64,000 nucleotides of DNA from an uncultured SAR86 cluster bacterium (GCA_902522825.1 CABYXE010000001.1:62001-126000); one strand, 5' to 3'. Positions 1-8,088 are shown, numbered from the stretch's first letter. The notes: generated by a model from the sequence alone, not told the origin. Made by a program: numbers and translations.

Positions 1-347
1 AGGCTTAGACAATTACTAACGCCAGATAAATCTAAGAATGCCTCATCAATACTGTAAATTTCTACACGCGGAGATAACTGCTCAAGAATATCCATAATCC
101 TAGATGAAATATCTGCATAGAGTTCATAGTTTGAAGAAAAAGCAATTCCCCCTTTTTGTTTATATTCTTTTTCTATTTTGAACCAAGGATCGCACATTTT
201 AATACCTAAACCTTTGGCTTCTTTTGATAGAGCAACTACGCAACCGTCATTATTAGATAATACAACTACAGGTTTATTTTTTAGATCGGGTCTGAATACA
301 CGCTCACAAGAAGCATAGAAACTATTGCAATCAACTAAAGCAAACAC
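1..347 (-). CDS. umuC: DNA polymerase V catalytic subunit UmuC (partial, cut by window start)
   Basis: Not in the ORF track. The minus strand from a GTG at 347 reads about 115 residues of a Y-family translesion polymerase. It opens with the palm motif FALVDCNSFYASCERVF, continues with VVVLSNNDGCVVALSKEAK, and has the catalytic YSIDEAFLDLSG near the cut. The rest lies outside the window. The frame upstream of the GTG is closed by the umuD stop, which fixes the start. Only six bases separate the umuD stop from this GTG, so the two genes are one operon behind the LexA box. Known role: error-prone bypass of DNA lesions as UmuD'2C. Confidence 0.95.
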   Translation of the reverse strand, partial: MFALVDCNSFYASCERVFRPDLKNKPVVVLSNNDGCVVALSKEAKGLGIKMCDPWFKIEKEYKQKGGIAFSSNYELYADISSRIMDILEQLSPRVEIYSIDEAFLDLSGVSNCLS

Positions 348-353
348 GCTTAA

Positions 354-782
354 TTAAAATTGATTTATTGCAGCTAATACGACTCCCATAATTTCAAGAT
401 CTTCATCTTCTTCTATTTTTATAGGTGGGTATTTAATATTTTCAGAAAGTAAGAAAGGTTCCGGAAATAATTGTAATTTTTTACATGCATAAGAGCCATT
501 GACTGAGGCAATTACTATTTTACCATGTTGAGGCTCCACGCTTCTATCTACTACCAATATAGCGCCATCATTTATACCTGCATTAATCATTGAATCACCG
601 CTAGCTCTAACTAAATAAGTAGCCGCTGCATTGCTAACCAAATATTCATTTAAATCTATTGGACGTTCTACATAATCATCTGCTGGACTTGGCCAACCAA
701 CTTTTACTTTTTCAGTGAAGATTGGAAGTTTAATTGAGCTTTTATTTACATCGGCAAGGTGGCCTAAATTTTTAACATTCAT
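354..782 (-). CDS. umuD: UmuD, SOS-induced self-cleaving polymerase V subunit
   Basis: 142 residues with the UmuD/LexA-type S24 peptidase layout. A short N-terminal arm is followed by the cleavage region VKVGWPSPADDY, the nucleophile in ASGDSM (Ser64) and the general base in ACKKLQL (Lys101). The Ser-Lys spacing of 37 equals that of E. coli UmuD (60/97). Known role: RecA-stimulated self-cleavage removes the arm and gives UmuD', which activates UmuC. The residue before the scissile glycine is Val28, where E. coli UmuD has Cys and LexA has Ala. It is the first gene of umuDC and starts 12 bases downstream of an exact LexA box. Confidence 0.96.
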   Translation of the reverse strand: MNVKNLGHLADVNKSSIKLPIFTEKVKVGWPSPADDYVERPIDLNEYLVSNAAATYLVRASGDSMINAGINDGAILVVDRSVEPQHGKIVIASVNGSYACKKLQLFPEPFLLSENIKYPPIKIEEDEDLEIMGVVLAAINQF

Positions 783-794
783 CTAAATTATTTT

Positions 795-814
795 TACTGT
801 ATATATATACAGTA
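795..814 (-). promoter_or_regulatory. LexA (SOS) box upstream of umuDC
   Basis: TACTGTATATATATACAGTA is a perfect 20-base palindrome identical to the E. coli SOS-box consensus. It lies 12 bases before the umuD ATG. On the minus strand a plausible -35 (TTGCAA, 833-838) and -10 (TATACT, 16-base spacing) place the -10 across the edge of the box, so bound LexA would block RNA polymerase. Consensus match is seen; repression is inferred. Confidence 0.93.
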
Positions 815-849
815 TATTTAAAATGTCTTAGATTGCAACTAAAAGATAA

Positions 850-1047
850 CTAAAACCCTTCATCTTCCTGCGTCGCTAAAATTGAAATGTCCTCACCAAA
901 AATTTCAGTTTTAATAAGGATAGGATGACAGCAAACTGAACAATCTTCGGTATAAGTTTGTGACTCGCTAGGATCTACTAAAACTGGAATTAATTCCCAG
1001 CAAAATGGACAGGTAATATCTTTTTCGACAAGCTCATGAAAGCTCAT
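850..1047 (-). CDS. CPXCG-motif cysteine-rich small protein
   Basis: The ORF track starts at 1113, but that puts 22 residues inside coq7. The ATG at 1047, just after the coq7 stop (1053), gives a 65-residue protein that fits the family. It has two metal-binding-like pairs: CPFC (with W where the family usually has G) and CSVC about 26 residues later. It ends in an acidic tail, ATQEDEGF. This resembles the short CPXCG-motif family of gammaproteobacteria, probably zinc-binding and of unknown function. It follows coq7 directly and is likely cotranscribed. Confidence 0.75.
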   Translation of the reverse strand: MSFHELVEKDITCPFCWELIPVLVDPSESQTYTEDCSVCCHPILIKTEIFGEDISILATQEDEGF

Positions 1048-1052
1048 TGGGC

Positions 1053-1568
1053 CTATATAACTTTTGCAACTTTCACGGCAAAAGCTGATCCACCTCCAAC
1101 TATTTTGATCCAAATTTTTAAAAAGAACCCAGGAGTAAGTTGTTTTTTATGCCCAGATTCAAGTTTGTGTTCAATCTCATCGTCTTGGCAGGACTGTAAA
1201 AGATCAATTAGAGACGTGTCAGGATTAGGTTGAGCTCTTAAATACTTCAATTGATCTTCGTAATGTTCCTCGACAAAAGCTTCTACTGCTTCTATGGTTG
1301 CAAAGACAATTTTTGAACTAACTAAAGCAGGTAAAAATCCCAATAAAAATCCAGCTATTTTCCACAAGCCAACTAACTTGCTACGTTTATCTGCTGACAA
1401 TACTTCCTCTATCTTTCGAAGATGCTCTTTTTCAGTGGCTAAATGACGAGTTGAGAACTCTACTAATTCTGGATCTTTAGCAATAGTAAGAATGCCTTTA
1501 TAAATATAAACAGCGCCAACCTCTCCAGCATGGTCAGATCTTAAAAAAGATTCAAGTAACTTATTCAT
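1053..1568 (-). CDS. coq7: Demethoxyubiquinone hydroxylase (Coq7)
   Basis: 171 residues, a membrane-associated di-iron monooxygenase that hydroxylates the ring of 2-polyprenyl-3-methyl-6-methoxy-benzoquinone in ubiquinone synthesis. Diagnostic motifs are DHAGEVGAV near residue 12 (Glu16), EKEH (46-49), EEHYEDQ (about 100) and DEIEH (130-134). These supply the Glu and ExxH ligands of the two irons. A hydrophobic stretch around 68-92 fits interfacial membrane binding. Normal length for the family. The start [16 protein letters not shown] is the usual one for bacterial Coq7. Confidence 0.96.
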   Translation of the reverse strand: MNKLLESFLRSDHAGEVGAVYIYKGILTIAKDPELVEFSTRHLATEKEHLRKIEEVLSADKRSKLVGLWKIAGFLLGFLPALVSSKIVFATIEAVEAFVEEHYEDQLKYLRAQPNPDTSLIDLLQSCQDDEIEHKLESGHKKQLTPGFFLKIWIKIVGGGSAFAVKVAKVI

Positions 1569-1613
1569 AATTAAATAATAGAGTAGAAGAAAGTTATAAG
1601 GAAATTAAAATTT

Positions 1614-1880
1614 TTAAATATTTGCTTTAACTATTCTAAATTCCCTCCAGTTGTTTACTAATCCTCGATAATTAATGTAAACCCATATTGGAGTTGCCGC
1701 TAATAACCACCATAGTTCCGTAGCAATTAAAAGATAAGAGCCAGGGATAAACCCTAATGACCCTATTACAAAACCATAAAAACGAATTTTTGCATTCAAA
1801 CTCGTAAGTAAATAGATACAAGCAAAGGCAAATATTTGATCAAATATTTGTGCTGTATTAAATATGTTTATCTCAAACAT
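1614..1880 (-). CDS. Small membrane protein of unknown function
   Basis: 88 residues with about three hydrophobic segments (roughly 12-28, 32-54, 56-70) and a basic C-terminal end, YRGLVNNWREFRIVKANI. An exceptionally good ribosome site, AGGAGGT, sits five bases before the ATG (1886-1892), so it is a real, well-translated gene. No family is recognised with confidence. The WWLLAATPIWVYINYRGL stretch loosely recalls small PnuC-like or PQ-loop-like proteins, which is only a guess. It stands between coq7 and tRNA-Val. Confidence 0.7.
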   Translation of the reverse strand: MFEINIFNTAQIFDQIFAFACIYLLTSLNAKIRFYGFVIGSLGFIPGSYLLIATELWWLLAATPIWVYINYRGLVNNWREFRIVKANI

Positions 1881-1902
1881 AAGAGACCTCCTAAATGAAA
1901 AG

Positions 1903-1979
1903 TGGTAGACGTGAGTGGATTCGAACCACCGACCCTCTCGATGTCACCGAGATACTCTAACCAACTGAGCTACACGTCT
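1903..1979 (-). tRNA. tRNA-Val (anticodon GAC)
   Basis: 77-nt cloverleaf on the minus strand with encoded CCA. The acceptor stem AGACGTG/CACGTCT is perfect, the D arm is GCTC..GAGT, and the T loop is TTCGAAT. The anticodon stem TCTCG/CGAGA encloses loop GTGACAT, so the anticodon is GAC (Val, GUC/GUU). Overall it resembles E. coli tRNA-Val(GAC). Position 32 is G, where a pyrimidine is normal (E. coli has U). Confidence 0.95.
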
Positions 1980-2023
1980 AGATTGGATGTATATTCTAAT
2001 GGAAAATCATTAAGAAGATAAAC

Positions 2024-2350
2024 TTAGCCAAATATTTTGAAGCGCCAAAATATAAGAAATGCAATTGGTCTATAACAAAATTTAGCTATTTGAAGGATTA
2101 TAGGTAGTTTTGTTATTTTTGCTAACCAGTTGTATCCTTTAGTGTTTGACCAAACATAAATAAAAGCATCGACACCCTTTAGCTCAGTTCCATCTGAAAA
2201 CTGTACATACAATGCCTTCAAATATTTATCTTCCATTTCGCTGCAATCTTTAAAGTTTAATGTAGAGCGTTTTTTATAATGCTTTATTTCAAAGTTACAG
2301 ATACTGCACTTTTCGTTAAATAAAACTTTACCTTTTTCCGTTGGAGTCAT
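2024..2350 (-). CDS. DCC-family (DUF393) thiol-disulfide oxidoreductase-like protein
   Basis: 108 residues. The N-terminal LFNEKCSICNFEI matches the (D/N)xxCxxC signature of DUF393, a thioredoxin-like family. The C-terminal half ends in the hydrophobic stretch FCYRPIAFLIFWRF typical of these proteins. Its ATG is one base after the stop of the glycosyltransferase gene, so translation is probably coupled. Substrate unknown. Confidence 0.8.
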   Translation of the reverse strand: MTPTEKGKVLFNEKCSICNFEIKHYKKRSTLNFKDCSEMEDKYLKALYVQFSDGTELKGVDAFIYVWSNTKGYNWLAKITKLPIILQIAKFCYRPIAFLIFWRFKIFG

Positions 2351-2351
2351 A

Positions 2352-3416
2352 TCAGTTTATGCTTTCTACAAATTCTATAATTTTTCTAGCTTCATCTTCG
2401 ATTGAATAATTTTCTACTATATTTTTATTAGCATTAACTCCCATTTCTTTTGTTTTGTCATTATTTGAAATTAATTCTTCTAGTTTTAGCTCTGTAAGTT
2501 CTAGATTGTCAGTTGGAACACAAAAACCATCAATATTATCTCTTATGATTTCCTTCCATGCTCCCTCTTCGCTCGTAATAACTGCCGCTCCAGAGGCCAT
2601 TCCTTCTAAAGGAGTTAAACCATAACCCTCATTTCTACTTAAAGCCGCAACAACCTTCATGCCTTGAAAAATTTTTGGTAATTCATCAAATGATTGTTTA
2701 CCAATGAATATAATTCTTTTTGTTAAATTAGCCGATTTAATCTTATCCATCATTTTTTGTTTATATAAATAATCTTTAGGAATGCATTCACCACAAATAA
2801 TGATTGTAACTTCTGGATGATTTGGTAAAAGATTTATGCCTGCATCAACTAAGATATCTATACCTTTTGAATGTCTAACTCGGCCAAAAATACCTATACC
2901 AAACTCTCCTACATAGCCTAATGCTTGCCAAGCAGCTTCTTTATTTTCGGGCATTTTAAATCTATTAATATCTATTCCATGGGGAATCACCCTATCCACT
3001 TTTCTTGATACTAAATATGAAGCAGCTTTATTTGAGGTGCTAACAAGAGCATCCATTCTTTGCATTAACCATTTGGTAAAATTAGTATGAGTTCTTTGTG
3101 CTGATGAGGAGAAAATTATTTTTAATTTCGCACCAAAGAACCACTTAGCAATTAAAGCCTGAATCATTTCATCATTCCTACGAGCATAGAAAATTCTTGG
3201 TTTCCCATTTATAGTTTTTGTTCTAGCAATCCTTAAAAAATTCAAAAATGATATGCTATTTATATTATCTGGAACAAAATGTTTTCCTACAACAACTAGC
3301 GGTTTGAGCTCCACTTGGTATTCAAGAAGTTGGAGCATGATAGATGTACCACCTGAAAATTTTCTACTAGAATTTCCAATAAGCAGCTCTATTTTAGAAA
3401 ACTCATCATTATTCAT
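2352..3416 (-). CDS. Glycosyltransferase, GT-B fold, GT4-like family
   Basis: 354 residues. The N-terminal acceptor domain begins SSRKFSGGTSIMLQLLEY. The C-terminal nucleotide-sugar domain has FGRVRHSKGIDILVDA and the EX7E-type motif EGYGLTPLEGMASGAAVI. It most resembles retaining GT4-type transferases of lipopolysaccharide core or cell-surface glycan synthesis. Donor and acceptor cannot be read from sequence. Transcribed divergently from hflX with a 22-base intergenic region and no Shine-Dalgarno sequence. Confidence 0.85.
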   Translation of the reverse strand: MNNDEFSKIELLIGNSSRKFSGGTSIMLQLLEYQVELKPLVVVGKHFVPDNINSISFLNFLRIARTKTINGKPRIFYARRNDEMIQALIAKWFFGAKLKIIFSSSAQRTHTNFTKWLMQRMDALVSTSNKAASYLVSRKVDRVIPHGIDINRFKMPENKEAAWQALGYVGEFGIGIFGRVRHSKGIDILVDAGINLLPNHPEVTIIICGECIPKDYLYKQKMMDKIKSANLTKRIIFIGKQSFDELPKIFQGMKVVAALSRNEGYGLTPLEGMASGAAVITSEEGAWKEIIRDNIDGFCVPTDNLELTELKLEELISNNDKTKEMGVNANKNIVENYSIEDEARKIIEFVESIN

Positions 3417-3424
3417 TGTTCTGC

Positions 3425-3432
3425 ATTATAAT
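3425..3432. promoter_or_regulatory. Shared symmetrical -10 element between the glycosyltransferase gene and hflX
   Basis: ATTATAAT reads TATAAT on the plus strand (3427-3432) and TATAAT on the minus strand (3430-3425). Start codons are at 3439 (hflX) and 3416 (glycosyltransferase), so an initiation site about seven bases after either -10 falls on or next to each ATG. No clear -35 and no ribosome site are present. Use as a bidirectional promoter is inference. Confidence 0.45.
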
Positions 3433-3438
3433 CTTTGC

Positions 3439-4740
3439 ATGCAAGATCGTGAAAAATTTACGCAAAATGCCATCTTAGTTCAAATAGAACTTTTCAAACT
3501 CAAAACTAAAGATTCTCAAAAAAATTCGCTTTTAGAGTTTAAAGAATTGGCTCTTTCTTCTGGTGCAAGGATTTTTGGAGAAATTACTGGAAAGCAAGAT
3601 AGGCCTTCGGCAAAATATTATTTGAAGCAGGGAAAAGCTGAAGAAGTAAAAAAAATTATCGAAAGTAAAAATGCTGAGTTAGTAATTTTTAATCATGACC
3701 TTTCTCCCTCTCAAGAACGAAATTTAGAAAAATTTCTTGGGGCAAGAGTGTTAGACAGGACTGGGTTAATTTTAGATATTTTTGCTCGAAGAGCGTCAAG
3801 TCATATAGGAAAGCTACAAGTTGAACTTGCTCAACTTAAACATCTCTCTACTAGGTTAGTAAGAGGATGGAGTCACTTAGAAAGACAAAAAGGAGGTATA
3901 GGTTTAAGAGGGCCAGGTGAGACTCAGCTAGAAACGGATAGACGTTTAATTGCTAACCGAATCAAATCAATAAATAAGAAATTAGATAGATCTCATAGCC
4001 AAAGGTCAGTAAATAGATACTCAAGAAAAAAAAGTAAAAATAAATTAGTTTCTTTAATTGGTTATACCAATGCTGGAAAAACTTCTTTATTCAACAAATT
4101 AACAGGGCAAAATCTATATGCTGCAGACATGCCCTTTGCTACTCTTGATGCAACTACGAGAAAAAATACCACTCCTGGGATAGACTCAATTTTATTTTCA
4201 GATACGGTAGGATTCATATCAGACCTACCAACACAATTAATAGAATCATTCAAAGGCACGCTAGATGAGTTAAGGTCTGCTGATCTTCTTCTTCATGTAG
4301 TAGACACCTCAGATTCCGATGCTGACTTTAAAAAAACACAAGTGAACAAATTACTTAAAGATCTCAAGGCTGACTCAATTCCTCAATTAATGGTTAATAA
4401 TAAGTGCGATCTTACGAATGTTGATGATCTAATAATTCCAAAAGTAAATGATTTTGAATCATGGGTATCTGCAAAAGAAAATACAGGCATTGAAGATCTT
4501 AAAGAAAAAATTAATAATCATTTCAATGAAGGAATTTATAAAGGCTGGATATCAATTGATTCATCAGCAGGGAAATTAAGATCACGACTTTTTGCTTTAG
4601 GCTGTGTTGACGAAGAAAAGATTTCTAACGAACAGATTTATTTATCTATAACAATGGGAATAAAACTATTAAATGAGTTCATGCAGAATGAAGATCTTCA
4701 ACTTATCGAAATAGACACAACTGCTTCAAAAGTTTCTTAA
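3439..4740 (+). CDS. hflX: Ribosome-associated GTPase HflX
   Basis: 433 residues from the ATG at 3439. The track's extra 62 residues are antisense to the glycosyltransferase and unlike HflX, while MQDREKFTQNAILVQI lines up with the E. coli HflX start. The N-terminal domain has LSPSQERNLE and RTGLILDIFARRA. The linker shows GGIGLRGPGETQLETDRR. The G domain has G1 GYTNAGKTS, G3 DTVGF and G4 NKCD. Known role: binds the 50S subunit and splits or rescues stalled ribosomes under stress. Its stop overlaps the convergent rlmN stop within TTAA. Confidence 0.96.
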   Translation: MQDREKFTQNAILVQIELFKLKTKDSQKNSLLEFKELALSSGARIFGEITGKQDRPSAKYYLKQGKAEEVKKIIESKNAELVIFNHDLSPSQERNLEKFLGARVLDRTGLILDIFARRASSHIGKLQVELAQLKHLSTRLVRGWSHLERQKGGIGLRGPGETQLETDRRLIANRIKSINKKLDRSHSQRSVNRYSRKKSKNKLVSLIGYTNAGKTSLFNKLTGQNLYAADMPFATLDATTRKNTTPGIDSILFSDTVGFISDLPTQLIESFKGTLDELRSADLLLHVVDTSDSDADFKKTQVNKLLKDLKADSIPQLMVNNKCDLTNVDDLIIPKVNDFESWVSAKENTGIEDLKEKINNHFNEGIYKGWISIDSSAGKLRSRLFALGCVDEEKISNEQIYLSITMGIKLLNEFMQNEDLQLIEIDTTASKVS

Positions 4741-5858
4741 ATACTTTGAGCTGCAATTTTTGCTTTTTGTATCCTTTCCTTTCTTCGAGTTTTATCATTG
4801 ACCTGACCAACTAATTGCCCGCAAGCTGCCATAATATCGTCTCCTCTAGTTGATCTTATGGTTGTAACATAGCCTCTTTTTACTAAATAATCTTTAAATT
4901 TTCTTACTCTGTTACCTGAGGGTTGAAGGTAGTCTGATTCGTCAAATTCGTTAAAAGGAATTAAATTAATCTTGCATTTAATCTGTGAAAGTAGATCTGC
5001 CAACTCTTTTGCTAACTCTAGTGTGTCGTTAACCCTGTCAATCAATATATATTCAAAAGTAGTTACTCTTTTATCGTTACACCCTTCTACATAATCTTTG
5101 ACAGAACTTAATAGCTCTTGGATTGGATATTTTTTGTTTACTGGAACTAAAATATTTCTTAATTCATCATTCGGCGCGTGCAAAGAAATAGTGAGAGAAA
5201 CATCTGAAACTTTTGATAGTTTGTTTATTTCAGGAACTAAACCCGAAGTACTTAATGTAACTTTCCTTTTAGACAATCCATAAGCATTTTCATTAAGCAT
5301 GATATCCATTGCGGAAACTACTGGATTAAAATTATGGAGAGGCTCTCCCATACCCATCATTACAATATTAGTAATGTTTTTATCATTTCCTATTCTTGGT
5401 ATACCGAAAGAATTTGCTGCCAACCAAACTTGACCAATTATCTCCGAAGCAGTTAGATTTCTTGAAAAACCCTGCTTGCCAGTTGCACAAAAACTACAAT
5501 TGATTGCGCAACCTACTTGAGAAGAAACACACAAGGTAGCTCTATTTCCTTCTGGAATTAAAACCATTTCAATTGAGTCATGCTCACCAACATCTAGAAC
5601 CCATTTCTTGGTTCCGTCATCAGATAATTTTTCGTAAGAAATACTTGGTGCTTTTATATAAAAACTATCATTAAGCAAAGATCTTAATTCTTTAGAAAAA
5701 TCTGTCATTTGATCAAAGTTTGATATTCCTCTTTGATGAATCCATTTAAGAGCTTGCTTAGCTCTATATGGCTTTTGATTAAGATTTAAAAAAAGCTCCT
5801 CCAATTCCGGCAAAGTTTTTCCCAAGATATTTATCTTTTTATCAATTGCAGAGTCCAT
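4737..5858 (-). CDS. rlmN: Dual-specificity RNA methyltransferase RlmN
   Basis: 373 residues. A radical-SAM enzyme that methylates C2 of A2503 in 23S rRNA and A37 of some tRNAs. The 4Fe-4S cysteines are in CAINCSFCATGKQGF (CX3CX2C). SAM-binding elements VMMGMGEPLHNF and SLHAPND follow, and the C-terminal DIMAACGQL supplies the second mechanistic cysteine. The N-terminal part LNQKPYRAKQALKWIHQRG is the RlmN accessory domain. Length normal. Confidence 0.97.
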   Translation of the reverse strand: MDSAIDKKINILGKTLPELEELFLNLNQKPYRAKQALKWIHQRGISNFDQMTDFSKELRSLLNDSFYIKAPSISYEKLSDDGTKKWVLDVGEHDSIEMVLIPEGNRATLCVSSQVGCAINCSFCATGKQGFSRNLTASEIIGQVWLAANSFGIPRIGNDKNITNIVMMGMGEPLHNFNPVVSAMDIMLNENAYGLSKRKVTLSTSGLVPEINKLSKVSDVSLTISLHAPNDELRNILVPVNKKYPIQELLSSVKDYVEGCNDKRVTTFEYILIDRVNDTLELAKELADLLSQIKCKINLIPFNEFDESDYLQPSGNRVRKFKDYLVKRGYVTTIRSTRGDDIMAACGQLVGQVNDKTRRKERIQKAKIAAQSI

Positions 5859-5927
5859 TTTAAAGTTAAATTTTGAGAATATTGGAGATAGAGGTTAAGA
5901 GGTCTCTATAGAAACTAAATTACATAA

Positions 5928-7388
5928 TTATTTATCTAATTTAGAAAATTTTAAATAGCCATCATCAAGTTTTTTAAATTTTATATCAATCCAATCTTTA
6001 AAATAATCTTGAAGATTAACCCAAGGCTTTTCTTTACCTTGTCTAGGTTGAGTTTCAGCAGCTCTTTTTAAATAACCTGAAGAAAATCCATTCAAGAAAT
6101 CATCAGATTCTTCCATATTCACTTCGAACTGAGGGCAAACTATTTCAAAATCATTTTTTTTCATATGTTTAATCAAACGACATACATACTCGCTTGTAAG
6201 ATCTGCTTTTAAAGTCCATGAAGCGTTAATATAGCCAAAACAACTTACAAGATTAGGAACTCCGCTATACATTAAACTTCTGTAAGTGTAAGTATCAGAA
6301 GCCTCAATAGGCTTATTATCAATACTCATTTTTACCCCTCCAAAAGATTCCAAAATTAAACCAGTTGCTGTAACAATTAAATCTGCAGGTAAAAATTTAC
6401 CAGATTTTAATTTAATTCCTTTTTCTTCAAATTTTTCAATGTGATCAGTTACAACCGAGGAAGTTTTAGCTTTAATGGATTCAAAGAAATCGCTATTAGG
6501 TATAAGACAAATTCTTTGATCCCATGGGTTGTACGAAGGTGTGAAATGTTCGTCAACAATTTTTTCGGGCAATTCCTCTTTAATCATATTTAAAATTCTT
6601 TCTTTTGTTTTAAGCGGATAGGCTCTTGCTCGTTTAAAAAAGAAATTTTGGAAAAAAATATTTCTAATCCTTATTAATGCGTAAGCTAATCTGTCTGGAA
6701 TGAATCTTCTTAGATTATTAGCCAAGTAATCCTCATCCGGGGCTGATACAAAATAAGTAGGCGATCTTTGTAACATCGTAGTGTGTTTGGTTTTTTTTGC
6801 TAACTCAGGAACGATAGTAGCTGCCGTTGCACCACTGCCAATAACAACAACTTCTTTATTTTCATAATTTATATTGTCGGACCATTTTTGTGGATGAACG
6901 ATCTGTCCCTCAAAATTTTCTGACCCTTCAAATTTTGGTTCATATCCATGATCGTACTTATAATAACCAGAACACATATAAAGTAATTTTGCCTTAAAAT
7001 TGATTTCTTGATTATTAGCCTTATCAGTTACTCTAACTATCCATCTGCTCTCTTCTGAAGACCAATTAGCCGTTTCAACGTGATGGTTGTACCTAATATG
7101 TTGGTGTAATTCATATTCGTCTATCGTTTCTTCTAGGTAATCCATTATTGCCGGTGCATTAGCTATAGATTTTTTATGGGTCCAAGGTTTAAAAGAATAT
7201 CCAAGGGTGTGCATATCAGAATCTGATCTGACTCCAGGGTATTTAAAGAGATCCCATGTTCCACCAAAACTTTCTCTTCCTTCTAAAATTACATACTTTT
7301 GATCAGGACACTTTAAATTCAAATGGGCTCCAGCACCGATACCAGAAATTCCAGCTCCAACTACTACTACATCATATTCATTTTCCAT
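5928..7388 (-). CDS. Flavin-containing / Baeyer-Villiger-type monooxygenase
   Basis: 486 residues. The FAD-binding GAGISG (11-16) is followed by FGGTWDLFKYPGVRSDSD. The NADPH-binding GSGATA (184-189) lies after the Baeyer-Villiger fingerprint FEGQIVHPQKW (159-169). The twelfth position is Ser where Pro or Asp is usual. The layout and the YEPKFEGSENFEGQIVHP region resemble EthA-like monooxygenases, which oxidise ketones or heteroatoms with NADPH and O2. Substrate unknown. Single-gene unit with no visible partner. Confidence 0.88.
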   Translation of the reverse strand: MENEYDVVVVGAGISGIGAGAHLNLKCPDQKYVILEGRESFGGTWDLFKYPGVRSDSDMHTLGYSFKPWTHKKSIANAPAIMDYLEETIDEYELHQHIRYNHHVETANWSSEESRWIVRVTDKANNQEINFKAKLLYMCSGYYKYDHGYEPKFEGSENFEGQIVHPQKWSDNINYENKEVVVIGSGATAATIVPELAKKTKHTTMLQRSPTYFVSAPDEDYLANNLRRFIPDRLAYALIRIRNIFFQNFFFKRARAYPLKTKERILNMIKEELPEKIVDEHFTPSYNPWDQRICLIPNSDFFESIKAKTSSVVTDHIEKFEEKGIKLKSGKFLPADLIVTATGLILESFGGVKMSIDNKPIEASDTYTYRSLMYSGVPNLVSCFGYINASWTLKADLTSEYVCRLIKHMKKNDFEIVCPQFEVNMEESDDFLNGFSSGYLKRAAETQPRQGKEKPWVNLQDYFKDWIDIKFKKLDDGYLKFSKLDK

Positions 7389-7438
7389 GAGGCTATTTTA
7401 ATACAAAAAACATTAAATTCTTCAACTTTAAATTTTAA

Positions 7439-7804
7439 TTAATCATTTGAAACAAGCGGAAAGCCGGCATTTATCCAATCTCCTATTCCACCTTTAAGTG
7501 AAAAAACTTTTGCATAACCCATTTCTTGTAATGATTTACATCCTAAAACTGATCTTACTCCGCGAGCACAATATAGAACTATCTCTTCTTCTCTATCAAA
7601 AACATGTCCTTCTATACTTTTTTCTAATACCCCTCTACCAATATGATCAGCTTTGTTAATTTTTCCATGCAGTAATTCGTTATCTTCTCTAATATCTATC
7701 AAAGTAAACTTTGAATCATCATCGAGTAGTTTTTTTAATTGAAAAATATCGATTTCTTTTACATCTTTTGCTGCATCATTAAGTATTTCAGAAAAAGTTT
7801 TCAT
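7439..7804 (-). CDS. Rhodanese-domain protein
   Basis: 121 residues from the ATG at 7804, which lies one base after the stop of the upstream membrane-protein gene. The track's longer form uses a TTG and overlaps that gene. A single rhodanese domain carries FTLIDIREDNE, the active-site loop YCARGVRS (Cys nucleophile) and the closing LKGGIGDWINAGFPL. Likely a cytoplasmic sulfurtransferase or persulfide carrier. Physiological acceptor unknown. Confidence 0.88.
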   Translation of the reverse strand: MKTFSEILNDAAKDVKEIDIFQLKKLLDDDSKFTLIDIREDNELLHGKINKADHIGRGVLEKSIEGHVFDREEEIVLYCARGVRSVLGCKSLQEMGYAKVFSLKGGIGDWINAGFPLVSND

Positions 7805-7805
7805 T

Positions 7806-8015
7806 TTACTTAGGCATATATTTCTTTTTAGCAAGCCTAACTAAAAAATAAATTGGGGAGATGACTAAAATACAAATAAATATTTCTGGCCAAAAAGGCA
7901 TATCTATTTGATTTCGAATAAAAGCTCCTAAATAAACACTTCCAATACCCATAAAGGCATAGATGATAAATAAAGTAACGTCTATTTTATCTAAAATTCT
8001 GCTTATTAAATTCAT
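7806..8015 (-). CDS. Small two-helix membrane protein, unknown function
   Basis: 69 residues with two hydrophobic segments (about 13-33 and 42-60) and a basic tail, RLAKKKYMPK, suggesting a cytoplasmic C-terminus. No family recognised. It is coupled to the rhodanese gene (stop and start one base apart). Small membrane proteins next to rhodanese genes could take part in sulfur handling, but nothing in the sequence shows it. Confidence 0.6.
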   Translation of the reverse strand: MNLISRILDKIDVTLFIIYAFMGIGSVYLGAFIRNQIDMPFWPEIFICILVISPIYFLVRLAKKKYMPK

Positions 8016-8088
8016 ATTAATGAAAAAATTTATTCTTTTGCTTTAAACAGCAATAATAGAGTATTGTATTTCATTTCAAGAATTAAAA

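Noticed and set aside
1048-1113. Longer start for the CPXCG protein
   Set aside because: The extra residues lie inside the coq7 coding sequence in another frame and do not resemble the family.
3253-3438. 62-residue N-terminal extension of hflX in the ORF track
   Set aside because: It is antisense to the glycosyltransferase gene, lacks a ribosome site, and the HflX family start matches the ATG at 3439.
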